Part shown: positions 1 through 12,480 of the stretch, in pieces
Layout: every line of letters begins with the position of its first letter
Position numbering within the stretch: the stretch's first letter is position 1
Assembly: GCA_039619475.1 (NCBI GenBank)
Contig: CM077116.1
Span: forward strand, 150,429,088 to 150,493,087
Length of the DNA stretch: 64,000 nt
Source: Icerya purchasi
Lineage: Eukaryota; Arthropoda; Insecta; Hemiptera; Monophlebidae
Reading direction: 5' to 3'
The notes under the pieces: generated by a model
Told to the model about the DNA's origin: nothing
Databases searched by the model: none
The model's input: only the letters and a program-made list of their open reading frames with translations
Position numbers and translations under genes: made by a program

Positions 1-3000
1 AGTTAGTTGCATTTGTTGGTCAAAATTAAAGCATCTAAACATGAATTTATGTTTAGAAAAATTCGATATACCATACGGTAGGTGAGTGAGAATATGTAAA
101 GGGGTTCTGTATCCTAGTTGAAAAAAGAAATTCAATGTTATATTTACGCACTATCTTGTACACAGGAAATTTTTAATAACGTTTTAGAAAAAAATTTGAT
201 TTCAAAAATATCTGACGATGAAAAAAAAAAAAAAACAAAAACAGGAGATACATTTTTACTTTTACTTTAAAGCAAAAGGGTTAGTAAAATAACGATCAAA
301 ACAATTACACGAAAAAATTGCTCAATATTTACTTTTTCTTAATTTAAAACATATAACTAAGTAAGAAATCCGTTTTATTCAGGTGATCTAAATAGCGAAA
401 CTCTCTTTGCAAGAAGTAGACAAATTTATTTCCTTAACAAACCCCGATCGTAGTTTAAGATTAAATTTCAAAAAATGTCTGTATTGAGATTTATATATTT
501 GTATATTTATTTATATATATTTAAAAATTTATGCGAAACAGAATAATTCATTTCTTCTGCTAGAAAGTCGCTTAATATTCTGATACCATTTTCAGTATAG
601 TGTCTATATGAAATCGATTTTTCAGCACAATGGAAAAAAATTGAAAGATAAGAAGATAAGCATAAGTTTAGAAGAAAACAAATTTGCTTCGTTTCATGTA
701 ATAAATCTAATATTAAAGATTTAAGTAAAATTCGCTCTTTTGTATAGAAATGCCTGATTAAATTTCTTTACATTTACCGGAATATTTAATAAAAATTCGT
801 TATTATTTTTTTTTCTGAAAATATTTCTACCAATTTTGACGAAGTTACCTTTAATAAAGTATCATTTTTATTATAGTCGTTAAAAAAGTATAATTTCATG
901 CCAACTAGAATATAGGAGGAAAAAATTGGGGTGAAAAAAAAGAAAATAAAGGAATGGCTACAGAAAGAGGGAAATATAGGAACAATAATAAGCATTAAAT
1001 AAGAGAAGAGGGTACGGAAATAGTAATAAACAAAAGTGAAAAAAGAGAAAGGGAAAGAGACGTAACAAAATAAATAAATGAAATAATAAAAAATTAAAAT
1101 AAAATAAATAATAGATTAGTTATAGCTAAGTTAGAAATAAGTAAAAATAGGATAAGTTTGTGATAAAATATTTGCGCGGTGATAAAATTGTAAAGTATAT
1201 TAGCATTATAATGTAGGCATATTCAGATGTAAGAAAACTCGTCGATAATATAGCTTGACGAGGAAATGTGTAAATATTAATAAATATATATATTTTCAAA
1301 AAAAAAATTTAAGCAAAACGTTAATTGCACTATCCTTTTATCAGAGCAAAAGAGTTTCCTCCTAACCAATCAAAGGATTGACGGTTTTAATTTCTCGAAA
1401 AGAATGATCTTATAATAAAAGTTAAATTATCCGGATACCTTTCAGTTAGTTTATAGATTGGTCGGTGTATTATTCATGTACTAGTTTTCAATGTCTAATA
1501 GTACCATTGCAGTATGCATCTATGTAAGTCTCAAAGTTACCCGCTTTTTTATTGCACATTTTAATTATCCACGCGCTCATTTCGATTTAAAATAAAACTG
1601 GTATTCATTAATAACTACGGAATTAGCGCTGAACTTCCTTAATTTTATTGATAATAATTTTTCAAAAAATTTTCCAACACTACTTAATGCATTTATAAAA
1701 TGTTTCTTATCAGAAGAAAGAAATTTATTCCCGGTTTTGATATGGGAACTGTTATTAAAACTGTCGTTTTCTCTTAATCACGCCTTACAAAACACTAATT
1801 AAAGCTCTTAAAACTTTTTACGGGAAATTCTTGATCGCATTAATGCTTATTTAGTCGCCTCTTGGTAATTTTTTAACCTTCATATTTCTGAACGTTCTTA
1901 GACATACACACACAAATATTTCGCACACTTCTCAAGAGCTACTACGTTAGTATTTTCATTTTGCAATTATCCGTATAACTTTTTCAAAATTGTACTTATC
2001 CGTCTGCGTCAATATATTTATATAAATAATGTTAATCAAATACTTGGGATATTAATGTGTAAACATATGGATCGAACATAATTTGTATTCCGTATAAAAT
2101 ATTATAGCATCGACTTTAGCTTTAAATTACAATAGTTTGCCTCATATAACTCTTATTCGTGTTTAAGTTTTTGAACTTCTTGTAAATAAATTTAAATTGC
2201 AATTGAAATTCTTCTTTTTCATATGATATATCGGTTGGAATTTTATTTAACATTTACGTCAGTATGACTTATTTTTTTATTTTTCATATTGCGTTTTGAA
2301 AATTATAAATCCTATGTTTTGTATTTTGCTTCGCACTTTGTTTTTGTTTTTCCTCATCTGCAATACGTTTAGAGATGTTCCCAGATCTTCATTGCTAAAT
2401 AAAGATCTTTTCAATACTTTTTTCTTTTGAATGTTTTTTTTTTTTTTTTATGGTGTTAAAAAAATAAATAAACAAAATGAATAATAATGTTAAGTAAATA
2501 AAAAAGAAATTATGATAACTTTTTTCGTAATATACATTGACTGTAGCGGGCAATCGAGATATTATTCTGGTTCTATAGAAAATTCTGCTAAAACAATGGA
2601 TGAAATAATGTATTGTCAAATAATTTTTCAGCTTGCTTATTCGTTGTATGTCTGTATTAAAAGGGATATTTTTAGAAGAAAACTTCAGTTTGAAATTATA
2701 CCGCTGATTATTACGCGATTGCAGGCGATCTAAAAAAAAAAGTGGTTTGTGAAACACCTTCCGAACTTAGTTGATTGGGCTGATACAACGGACTGTACAA
2801 ATATTAGTAAGACGTAGATATAGAAGGCGTTCAGCTTGTACCGGCTTCGCAGTGTTGATATAATTTACTTTGCTAGTCCGATGTAATAAATTCTGCAGTA
2901 ACATAATTGATTTATTTTGTTTCTTTTTTCATTTTTCTCTGTTTTTGCTTGGAATCAAGGAAGTAATAAGTAATAATTACAGTGTGATTTCAAATAAAAG

Positions 3001-5190
3001 TTCTCTAACCGATAATTTTTTTAAGAATCTACCGTGTATGAAAGAACCGAAAGGACTGAGTTGAATATTTACAAATAATATAGACATTTTAGAAATAATA
3101 ATGCTTAATAGAATACGAAACACGCGTTAGATCATGGCCAAAAAAACCACACACAGACATATAGCAAATTGCTTGTCGAAGGGGTCTTATAATCAGAGTT
3201 GGTCACCTGGAATTCTTATTCATGCCGTATATGTATGTATATAAAAAATACGCTACCTGCCAGTAGGTATAAAATTTACCTTTCAATTTGTTCGGTGAGC
3301 ATAGGGGATTAGGTCAACTTATTCCACTAGGGAACGTCTACACATAGTAGTGGACCAACGTTGAAATAAAGGTGATAACGTAACTTTGACATTTACGTTT
3401 ACTGAGAAATAGACGTAAGTTGTAACAGCGATTTTTATTCATTTTTAAATATCAATTTATCCACTAAAAATTGTCTTCCTCTCTGATTCTAATAATTCTT
3501 TCAGTTCAATTTTAATTTTTTTAATTTGTTACTTTTTTTCTTTTAGAATGAATGATTAGCGTCTATTTTAATTGGAATTTCTTTCAGTCAATAATCCGTA
3601 TTCGTAATTCCGACAAATTTAATTATTTTGTCAGTAGAAAAAATGGAAATTTTTTGTGTAACTTCAAAAATTTTCTAACAATTTGAAATAAATTATTAAA
3701 GAATATTTATATAAATAGAATAATTCTTTAATTTATATTATTATTATTTGTTTGTAATATTGTGCTTTTTTCATCACTTCTTTTTACAGCTCTGTGAAAT
3801 TCACTGTTTCTACCGTGCTTCAACTGTTTATGTATATACCCAATTCGTACTTATACGAGATAAGGTAAATTTATATAAACCCTATTTAAATAATTTATTA
3901 ATAACATACCCTGTTAAACTCGCTTACACCAATGTGGTACTATTTTATTACATGAATGTAAGTTCAATTATCTTAATATAAATGGGTAAATTTTTTTCTA
4001 AATATTATTTCGTTTATTTTAAATTTGTTCGTAATATTAAAACCCGTATTTATTAGTTCAGCAAACATAATCTTGAAATTTAATATTATTACAGTTACAT
4101 CGAATTAAAATATATATTCAGTACTATCTGTAAAATTACATTTTATACAATTTTCTGTTTTTAACATTTTAAATTTATATAAATAAACTTTAAATATTCC
4201 AAGACTATAAATTGAACATTAAAACAATTTGATATAAATTTCTTACTTTTTTTTTTTTAATCTTTGTAATACGGTTACAAAATCATTTTTTGCTATACCG
4301 TTACGATTGTTCTAACTGCTTCGAAGTTTTCCCGTACAAAATTCATTTACTACTTTTTCTTTTAAATCACTTAATGTTATATAAATGTTTGTTTTCCAAA
4401 TAAATTCATTATTTTCACATCGTTCTTTAATTCACGTTCCATGATAATATTATTTTTAATTAAAAAGAAGTTAATAAATTTATTAATTTTCATTATTCGA
4501 GCAATACTGCCACTGGATAACTTATTATTTTATACACTTTAATTAATTTAATTCTTGGAAAACTTCTCAACTTATTTTGGAACTGCTTAATTTTTAACAT
4601 AATACGTAATACTACTACACAATATGCTGTTTACTATTATTTATTTTTACTTATATTTAAGTGATCACGAAACTTTAATCTGTTATTAAATGTGTCACCT
4701 AAATGTTTCGTACTTGTTATACAATTTGTGATTAATGTGTATCGCTGTAAATTTACTTTTCAGTTTTTAAATTTGCTGTCAAATATTAAATAATTTGTTT
4801 TCATTTTATTGACTTTTACCGACTTCAAAAAGAATAGATTATTATATAGTTCATTGCGTATGTTTTTTTACTTTTTTTTATGTTCGACTACGCATAACCC
4901 ATGTGAACTGATTTTGATGATCCTTTATTCATTTGAAAATAAATATTGTTCAATGGTGGTTCCATGTAAGTACCAATGAAATCGGTAAACGTCGATATTT
5001 GGTTAAAAAATAAACGTGAAAAAAGAGGTCCCCTCGGAGAAATTTTAGTAATATAACATGCGCGATTAACTTTAAATATTACCAATTTACCACAGACATG
5101 TAGATTCCAGTATACAAAACCGAATTTAAAATCGTCACAGGGGCATTTATAAATTCATAAATAACGGAAATATTACGTCTTTACATTACT
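1..5190. other. AT-rich DNA without a recognisable gene
   Basis: This stretch is AT-rich with many homopolymer A and T runs. Open frames are short and overlap on both strands, with skewed F/I/K/N/Y composition typical of chance ORFs. I saw no conserved protein motif, no tRNA-like A/B boxes and no paired inverted ends. It may be intergenic or intronic. Confidence 0.6.
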
Positions 5191-5191
5191 G

Positions 5192-5438
5192 TATAGGGTG
5201 CGGCAGCATAACTTCCTTTTTTAAAATGCGCCACTTTTTTTCTACTAAATTTTGTTAAAGAGAAATAATAACAGAAAATTGAAATAACATATTCTAGATC
5301 TCCCATTGGGGCAATATGTATGCTTCTTCCCTTCCCACGGTTTTATTTCGATTTTCTGTTATTATTTCTCTTTAACAAAATTTAGTAGAAAGAAAGTGGC
5401 CCATTTTGAAAAAGGAAGTTATGCTGCCACACCCTATA
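5192..5438. mobile_element. Fold-back MITE, about 95-bp inverted arms
   Basis: The left arm (from TATAGGGTGCGGCAGCATAA at 5192) is repeated in reverse complement at the right end (TTATGCTGCCACACCCTATA, ending 5438). Pairing continues for about 95 bp through the shared segment CTACTAAATTTTGTTAAAGA, with only a handful of mismatches. A loop of roughly 58 bp (about 5287-5344) separates the arms. The ends sit next to TA-rich sequence, so a TA-type duplication cannot be told from the palindrome itself. No protein is encoded. The structure fits a snap-back MITE; the superfamily is unknown. The low divergence between arms suggests a young copy or arm-to-arm conversion. Confidence 0.8.
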
Positions 5439-5638
5439 TAAAGCTTTTGACCATAATTATACCATTTGTCAGTTAGAAACTGTATCGGTAAGTGGTCCGA
5501 TAAAAGTACTGATCGGTATCCCCGTAAGTACTGATACTCAGTGGTCATTAAAATAAACGTTAAGAAAGAAGTCACTATAGAGATATACTTTCTTTGCTTA
5601 ACGTAATCCAGACCAAAATTATTTAATTTTGGTGCCAA

Positions 5639-6385
5639 CTCCATTTAAGTATTAATGTTGTTTAAGAATAACTATAATGTCTCCTTAAATTTTACTGTAA
5701 AATTTATTATTATATGTTTTTTAGTGCATTTTTATTAAATTTTCGAAGTATTCATTAGAGTACAGAGGAAATATGAATATTCGAAAATTTTAAATTAAAG
5801 AATCGATGAACTTGAATGATTACCAATGGATTTCTATGGAAATGTAGATTCGAATAAAGGTAATTTTAAAACCCGCAAAGCAGGATTTATGAACTCATCC
5901 ATCAATGGGGCCGACTTTCAAAATTATTTCAGAATTAATATTCAAAATTTTATACAGTATCGAAAGTAGTGTCATTTTAGGTTGGCCTATACGTATCATC
6001 CTTGAAAAATATTTGCATAAAAAATTGTGAAATAAAATAGTTTTTTAAAAAATATATACCGACAACAAGATTTGCTTTCAAAATTTAATAAAAATGAACT
6101 AAGAAGTAAAAAATAATTATCCGACAAAAGATCATATATTTCACAGTAAAATATAAAATATAATATCTTAAGCAACATTAATACTTATTAAAATAGGCAT
6201 CAAATTCAAACCATAAAACAATTAGAAATCGTATTTTATTTCGTGATATTTCCAATAATTGGCTTACAGAAAATGAGTGTAATGTTATACACATTTAATA
6301 TGATTTTCGATTATGGTTGTAATTTAATTTAGGTATCAACTCTAGTAGGTATTAATGTTGTTTAAGAATAAAGTTGCGTCCTTTT
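5639..6385. repeat. Pair of short direct repeats about 0.7 kb apart
   Basis: A 23-bp string (GTATTAATGTTGTTTAAG followed by AATAA) occurs at about 5649-5671 and again at about 6349-6371 in the same orientation. A weaker match (CAACTC...) lies just upstream of both. The DNA between has no recognised gene. The pair may mark the ends of an old insertion or two copies of a small dispersed repeat. Confidence 0.45.
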
Positions 6386-7038
6386 AAGTGGAACACAATA
6401 CGTGCAACAAAAAGAGAAGAAAAATTAAAGATAAGAATCTTTCGTTAAACAATGAAACATTCTTTAAATCTTCGCCGAAATGACAAATCATCAGATAGCA
6501 TGTTGGATAATGTATCGCAAACATTTATCCAACTAATGGCTGAGATTTTGAAAACAAAAATCATCATTCCCCGTCCGGAAGAAAGATGACGTGATTCCGA
6601 AAATGTGTGATTGTATTATATTTCCTTCTCTTTTTTTTTTTTCTTTTCTCTGAGGGTCCTATATTGATCTAGATAATACCGTCGACCTGACTGTCAAAAA
6701 TATAGGCGACAATAAAATAGTATTACCATATATATCTTATTGAAGTTTATAAATAAAGTTATTATTTTGAACTAACAATTAGAACTTTTAAAATTAGTAT
6801 TACTCTATTAATGGAGAAAGTGTTCAAATTAAAACTAAAAATAAACCTCGAGCCGAACTACAAAATATTTACCCCAGCGGTGTGATATAGGGCGAGAATT
6901 TTCATTATCCTTCAACTCACTAATTATGTCCGCAAGAACGTAACTCGGAAATATCTTAAAGGAAATCGTCTGAGTAAATTCCTGCTGCTGGTTTATTTGT
7001 GTTCCAGGAAAAAGAGAGTATAGATTTGATTGATATTA

Positions 7039-8392
7039 AGGTATGTCCGCACTTGTTCAACTTTACGTGCGTCATAGTGCGAAGGGAGAGACATGTGAGA
7101 CATGTGTTAGCACATGCGCTGTTTGAGTTGAACGTTGGAGCGGCCGGCGAAACGCAAGTGGTCGGTTTACGTGCGTCATTCCATGTCTTTTCACCCGAAA
7201 ACCATCGAGTCAAGACTTCTTATTTCAAATGGAAATAAAACAAATGGGTCCACCACCTCAACAACAATCAGTACGACTGCTAATGCCACCACGTCCAACA
7301 CCGCTTCCTAAGCAGCCAGCAACAACCACCTTTCTAACTACACCCCCATCTGATACTGGGCTGTTGCCGTGCTCCAGCTTCCGAAATATCCTGTCGCACC
7401 GTCTTTGTCACATTCTGTCGCATCATCTCTGACATATTCTGTCGTTCCATCATACTTGACCGCCAGTACTGGAAGTTGTACCAGTAATAATCGAGCTCCA
7501 TTTTATCTCGATCTCAATGCTGCTGATGTGGTTACCATTGATAACGATGGCTTTGATATGAACCGTTTCTTTTTAACGTTCAGCAACAACTGATGTACTT
7601 TCTGTGAATGAAGTACTTTCTGAACTACATTACGCCTACTAAAGTTACTAACTAATGTACTTTTCAAGACGCTCTAATTCCTCTATTTTACTTTACTTAT
7701 TTGATTTTTCTCAAATAATATACCTAGGTATATTTATATGCACATTTTTTCCTATATATCACTTTTGTTGTGATAATCATTTTGAGCAATTACGAAATAC
7801 AAATGAATAAACATACGTTACTAAAAAATTACTTCTACCTACCTTGATGTAATCCTGCAGTGCTTCAATTATGACTTTCAAAACGATGGGTATGATTTCT
7901 GATATAGTTTGTTTGGAAACTTTGAATAGATAAAAAAGAGATTTGATTGAGTCGCCTGTGGCCAAAAATCTTAGAGTGATTGCAAGCCTACAGTGTAGAG
8001 GTATAGCTTCACGGAAACGTGTGTCCTTTTTTTCTATTTTTCCCCGAATCAGATTTAGCAAAAACAGTCAAAGTTGGCCTGCGACATTCGAGTAAAGTTT
8101 TTGAAATCTTCTGTATTCACTTGTTTCAGAATCTTGTAATCTCGCGAGTTTTCAAAAAGTCCGAAACCCACAGCGATTTCTTCTTTCTTCCATGTTTTAA
8201 AACTAAAAATGTAGAATTTAGTAAAAGTAGGGACAGCGCGTCTGATTCCGTCTCGATGTGATTGCACAGGACCTACTGACGAGACGCACAGACAAGTTGA
8301 ACAAGTGCGGACAGGAATTGCTTGCCTTTCGGGCATGCGTCTAGACGCAAGTTGAAAGTTGAAAGCGAAGGTGCACAAGTGCGGACATAGCA
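7039..8392 (-). mobile_element. Deleted PIF/Harbinger DNA transposon
   Basis: The left end (AGGTATGTCCGCACTTGTTC from 7039) matches the reverse complement of the right end (TGCTATGTCCGCACTTGTGC, ending 8392). Both ends are flanked by TTA (7036-7038 and 8393-8395), the 3-bp target duplication characteristic of PIF/Harbinger. Inside, the minus strand carries the N-terminal part of a HARBI1-like nuclease, and the plus strand carries an unassigned proline/threonine-rich frame. The DDE catalytic part of the nuclease is absent, so the copy is an internally deleted, non-autonomous derivative of about 1.35 kb. The subterminal string TTTACGTGCGTCAT is repeated at about 7061 and 7167. Confidence 0.85.
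7229..7593 (+). pseudogene. Pro/Thr-rich frame inside the Harbinger element
   Basis: Two overlapping plus-strand frames (7229-7432 and 7369-7593) lie inside the Harbinger unit, opposite to the nuclease. The first is rich in Pro, Gln and Thr (MGPPPQQQSVRLLMPPRPTP). The second ends in a more ordinary segment (YLDLNAADVVTIDNDGFDMN) and a stop at 7591-7593. Insect Harbinger elements usually encode a second DNA-binding (MADF/Myb-like) protein on the other strand, and this position and orientation fit its C-terminal tail. I see no MADF domain, so the assignment is an inference. Confidence 0.3.
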
Positions 8393-8393
8393 T
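7777..8393 (-). pseudogene. HARBI1-like nuclease, N-terminal fragment with frameshift
   Basis: Two minus-strand frames (8393-8055, then 8061-7777) join into one N-terminal HARBI1-like region if a single frameshift near 8058 is allowed. The upstream frame ends with a segment of the type DYKILKQVNTEDFKNFTRMS. The downstream frame carries REAIPLHCRLAITLRFLATG and then FKVSKQTISEIIPIVLKVI, the helix-turn-helix-like part that precedes the nuclease domain in this family. The DDE nuclease domain that follows in intact members (about 350-400 residues in total) is missing. The protein normally acts with a MADF/Myb-like partner to cut transposon ends. This copy cannot be functional. Confidence 0.8.
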
Positions 8394-8399
8394 TAAGGA

Positions 8400-10149
8400 A
8401 TTTATAGTTAGTTGGGCGTTTCGCAGTGGTGATTTCTCGATACGCCTCGAATACGAATACTACTGAAGTATCAACTTCTAGAGTTATACAATATAACCAT
8501 TGAGACACATTGCATACCAAAAACGAAAATGGAAATCTATTTAGATGATTTAACTCATTTATGTAAATGTGATGTATTTATCGTATATTTCTATCGTAAT
8601 CTTTGTCAAAATTGAGTAAGTTAGTAATAGGATGTGCTGTAACTGAAAAACGGTCGTGGCTGCACAGTTACACTTAATATCGTTTCCGTACTCATTCTAG
8701 TTTTGAAAGTTTTTTAAGTATTTTTATAGTATTCATTTTTATAAATTCTGGATCTATCGTTTAACACGTCGATCGGTTTTCAAAAATTGAATTACGATAT
8801 TTCACGATACACCAGATGGAAAATTAATCTTACAATTAGATTGAGATTCACCGAATCTGACAAAGTAAGCCCTTTTAACAGAATACCCCCCCTCCCCGAT
8901 TTAGGCTACTATCATACTTGAAAATTTTATTTTTTTCAATGTATCGTTTATTATACGACACGCGAAATAAAATCGCATCCTTTAAGAACCTGTTTTATTT
9001 AATTCATTTTCAGTTTTTCTCTTAAAACTGCTTTTAAGTTTCGACGAACGGGAGTCAGCAATTACATTCCGGTTCATTTTATACGGCAAAATTTTCAGAC
9101 AGTGACCTTTTCGTTTTTTGCGGTCGTTAGGAATGACTTAAAGTGGATATTGGAAGTCGGGTAAAGAAAAAAAAAAATTTATTTTCAATAAGGTATCTTA
9201 AATCAAATTTAAGCGTTGTTTTCCGACCCTTAAAACTCGCAAGTCTCCTTGTGAGTGCAGAGTTTGTTTGTAGTCTTGATAAAAATAACAGTGACTTATA
9301 ATGTGAAACACCCGTTACATGTATATGTATTTTTACGTCACAAATACGCGCTACATAAATAAAACGATTTCTTTAATCGAGTTTTCGTTAAAATTTAACT
9401 TGCATAATTGATTTTTTTCTATTTTATTTTTTGAACTATTTTTAAAAGAAATATTTTACCGCGACGATTGAAAAAACTGCCATTTGAAGTTCTATATAGC
9501 AAATGAAGAAATGCATATACTTTAGTGCACTTCTTTTAATGCAATTCCCCTTTTATTCAACTTAATTACTCTTACTGAAATTTTCATTCCTTAATTAAAT
9601 TCTGAAATATGTTTTTGATGAAAAAAGCTTGCAGAATAAGATAATTAATCATAACTGAAAAGAGGTAAGTATTTCCACAACAGCAAGAAATATATATGAT
9701 CATATACATTTAGTTTTTAAAGGTTTTTACAAAAAATTCAAATTGCTAGTACGGGAGGGTAAAAAGGCGACTAAATATAGTCCAAAAATGATTGGCCGAG
9801 TTAAAAAATAACCGATTTTATGAACACGATCGGAACGGATTGCTGTAAATCATTGATCTAATGTTTATGTGTGCTACGTTAATTTTTGTATTCACTTTTT
9901 ATTTTTTATCTAACCTCTTATTTTTCCTTAGTTTATCCTACTTATATTTCGTCCTTCCTTTCTCTGGCTCTTTTTTACCCCTTATCTGTTTGTTTCAAAA
10001 TTGCCAACTTTGGATAAAATGGATATTTTCAGTAAAATTATGGATTTACAAATTTCACAAGTTCGTCAAACATGTAAGATACAACTCAAAAAGAAAAATA
10101 AGTTAATTCGGTACAACGGAAATAAAATACGAAGAATAATTGCACTTCA

Positions 10150-10183
<34 letters not shown>

Positions 10184-11600
10184 GTAAATAGTTGCGCGTT
10201 CTTAATTATTTCAGGTTTTACATCAATGAAATTTTTCGCCTGTAAAATATTTGCGGTTTTATTAAAGTTGCGCAATTAGAGTATATCAGTGTAGCGTGCG
10301 CGTGTATGTGTGTGTGCGAGTGCGTTGAGCTAGATGTAGGATTATTTCGGTTGATTTAATATAAAGCGACATTTTATAATAAGAAAACAAAACGAGGAAA
10401 AATCGAAAGATTAAAATGATTTCAATGCCTTTATTTCCGTTCTTGTAATTATTGACAATTATTAGCAGTTTATGATAGATCGGGTTTATAGACGTTTTAG
10501 AAATTTTGTCGCATTTAATTGATTCCGGATAGGATTTGTTTTTAGATGGATTATTAATGGGGAATTTTACAATACCGCTGTATACGAGTAATCAGGAAGC
10601 AGTTTTTTCATTACATTAGGTGAAACAAGTTTTTGCTTTGAAATTAATCGATACTACTGTTTTGGAAGAAAAAAAAAAACAGTATAATATTTTTGCATTA
10701 TTTATTTAAAACGGAAAGAAATATGTAACAGAAATATTTATAGTGCCAGTAAAACGAAAAAAAAAAAAAAAAAAAAAATCTTTATGTTTACCGGTTAGTT
10801 AGAGTTGTATTAATTGTCAACATTAATGAATCCCTTTAATTAAATTTCGTAAAAAGTACCCGGGATTGTAAATTTTAGAGAAATTTAAAAAATGTCGTAA
10901 TTTTTTTTCTATATTTAGAAAGTAGTGACAAATCGTAAAATTTCGTATAAGAAGTTGAGAATATTTTTTATATTAAATCAATTCCGTGTTGTCCAGTACG
11001 ACAAACATTGTGCCCTCCGCATGAGTACTCGGTACACTTATAAAATTATTTACATTTACGTTTACAATATTTCTTGAAGTATAAATGTAAAAACTTGTTC
11101 ATTAAAATTATATATTTAATTTAATTCGATGATATAGAGTTTTACTTTAATATCATGTATTTTCTCGGAAATTTATGCTTTTTAAACTATAATTTTTCTG
11201 TAATACGTGTTTTATATATACATATATATATTTAATAAAGTGACAAAAACAGAAAATGGATATGAACATTTATAACTCAAATTTAGAGTTTTAAATAAAT
11301 ACGTGTTGAATTTATTATACGCATCGTACTTTTAATCGATATTATATTCATTGAAAGAAAAAAGGAAGAAAGCGAATAGCCATTTAAGACATGTAGAAGC
11401 ACTTTTTGTTACGGCTGATTTTTGAAATATCAATTTTTCGAAATATATCGACCCTTTGAAAATTTTGATGGAAAAATTTAGGCAGCCCCGAAGAATTCGG
11501 CCATGTTGAGACGTTAATTTTCTTGTCCGCCGAAGTCTTCAATAAAAAATTCTATCATTTTTCGTATTTTTCGTATTAATATTTTTTTAACAATTGACTT
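8400..11600. other. AT-rich DNA; ATT microsatellite, no gene seen
   Basis: No conserved coding frame was found. The stretch holds an ATT microsatellite at about 10150-10182, a GT-rich patch near 10298-10322, and A-runs near 10670 and 10759-10780. The frames around 9861-10279 are low-complexity; one merely translates the ATT repeat into poly-isoleucine. Confidence 0.55.
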
Positions 11601-11716
11601 AATTTTATTAAAAATTTATAGAAACATGTATTACAGAAAATTGTACTTTAAAAAATATTAAAACGAGCCGACATGTTTCGGAGTTACGTACTCCATAATC
11701 ATGGCATTCAATTATT
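11600..11716 (-). repeat. Dispersed repeat family A, copy 1
   Basis: Read on the minus strand, this segment runs CCATGATTATGGAGTACGTA then ACTCCGAAACATGTCGGCTC, followed by an A/T-rich tail containing ACAATTTTCTGTAAT and ATAAATTTTTAATAAAA. A second copy at 28555-28680 on the plus strand matches across about 110 bp. Shorter relatives lie near 30172 and 53990. The core is an imperfect palindrome (GGAGTTACGTACTCC). No protein is encoded; it may be the 3' end of a retroelement. Confidence 0.6.
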
Positions 11717-11739
11717 TACCGCGAAACTCGGGGCTCAAC

Positions 11740-12022
11740 CCCTGCCCCCTATGCTAAACTTGTTTATGGTAATCCGAACCGGTTTAAAAATAAACCGAAA
11801 ATTTATATTCAAAGCTCGAAACTAACCTAAAACCCGCTAGTAAGCCGCTGCAAAAGCGCATCGAACGATGCCGCGCATACATTATCCGACACTGCGAAAG
11901 CGCACTGTACGTTCCCGCACACGCATCTTCTGCCGCTACTTTATAATTTCTTTCAAGCCTAAGTATTATAAAATTATTCAAAGTATATTTTTACGCTTCT
12001 GAACACTTCTTCCGATCGTTTG

Positions 12023-12064
<42 letters not shown>

Positions 12065-12480
12065 ACATCTTTTTTTTCTCTCAGGTTCTAAAAAATGAAT
12101 CCGTCGAAGTATCAACTACCGTGAACGCACACCGTCCGTTCCCGCATACGCTTTACTACATTATATACGTTTTCCTATTGAGTTTTCAAAATTAGTCCGA
12201 GTATATTTTTTCTTTTTCTAAAAATTCCTTCTTCCCTTCCTTACCCCCACGACACAAATTACCAATCTCTTTCGTAATATTATTTTTATTTATTTATTTT
12301 CCCCCGACTACACCAGAGCCACTGCCGCTGTAAAAATGCTCTAGTCGTGACACTGCATGCATGTTGCTGCGCTGTCTAAGTCGATCACACGCCACCGCCA
12401 TCGAGACTGTTGAAATTGAATCTTACTATTCGACACTAAACACACACACGCGCATAAATATCTATAGATCCAATTCCTTG
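11740..12480. repeat. GC-richer block with degenerate internal repeats and an AT microsatellite
   Basis: The block is less AT-rich than its surroundings. It has loosely repeated strings such as CGTTCCCGCACACGC (about 11910) and CGTTCCCGCATACGC (about 12138), about 230 bp apart, and GCCGCTGCAAAAGCG beside GCCGCTGTAAAAATG. An AT microsatellite at about 12028-12060 separates them. No coding frame is convincing. It may be a decayed tandem array or an old element. Confidence 0.35.

Noticed and set aside
2395..2757. 120-codon minus frame overlapping a 73-codon plus frame
   Set aside because: Basic, Ile/Phe/Tyr-rich composition with no motif that I could tie to LINE or gene families.
10001..10279. 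Frame with a poly-isoleucine stretch
   Set aside because: It translates an ATT microsatellite and has no conserved flanks.
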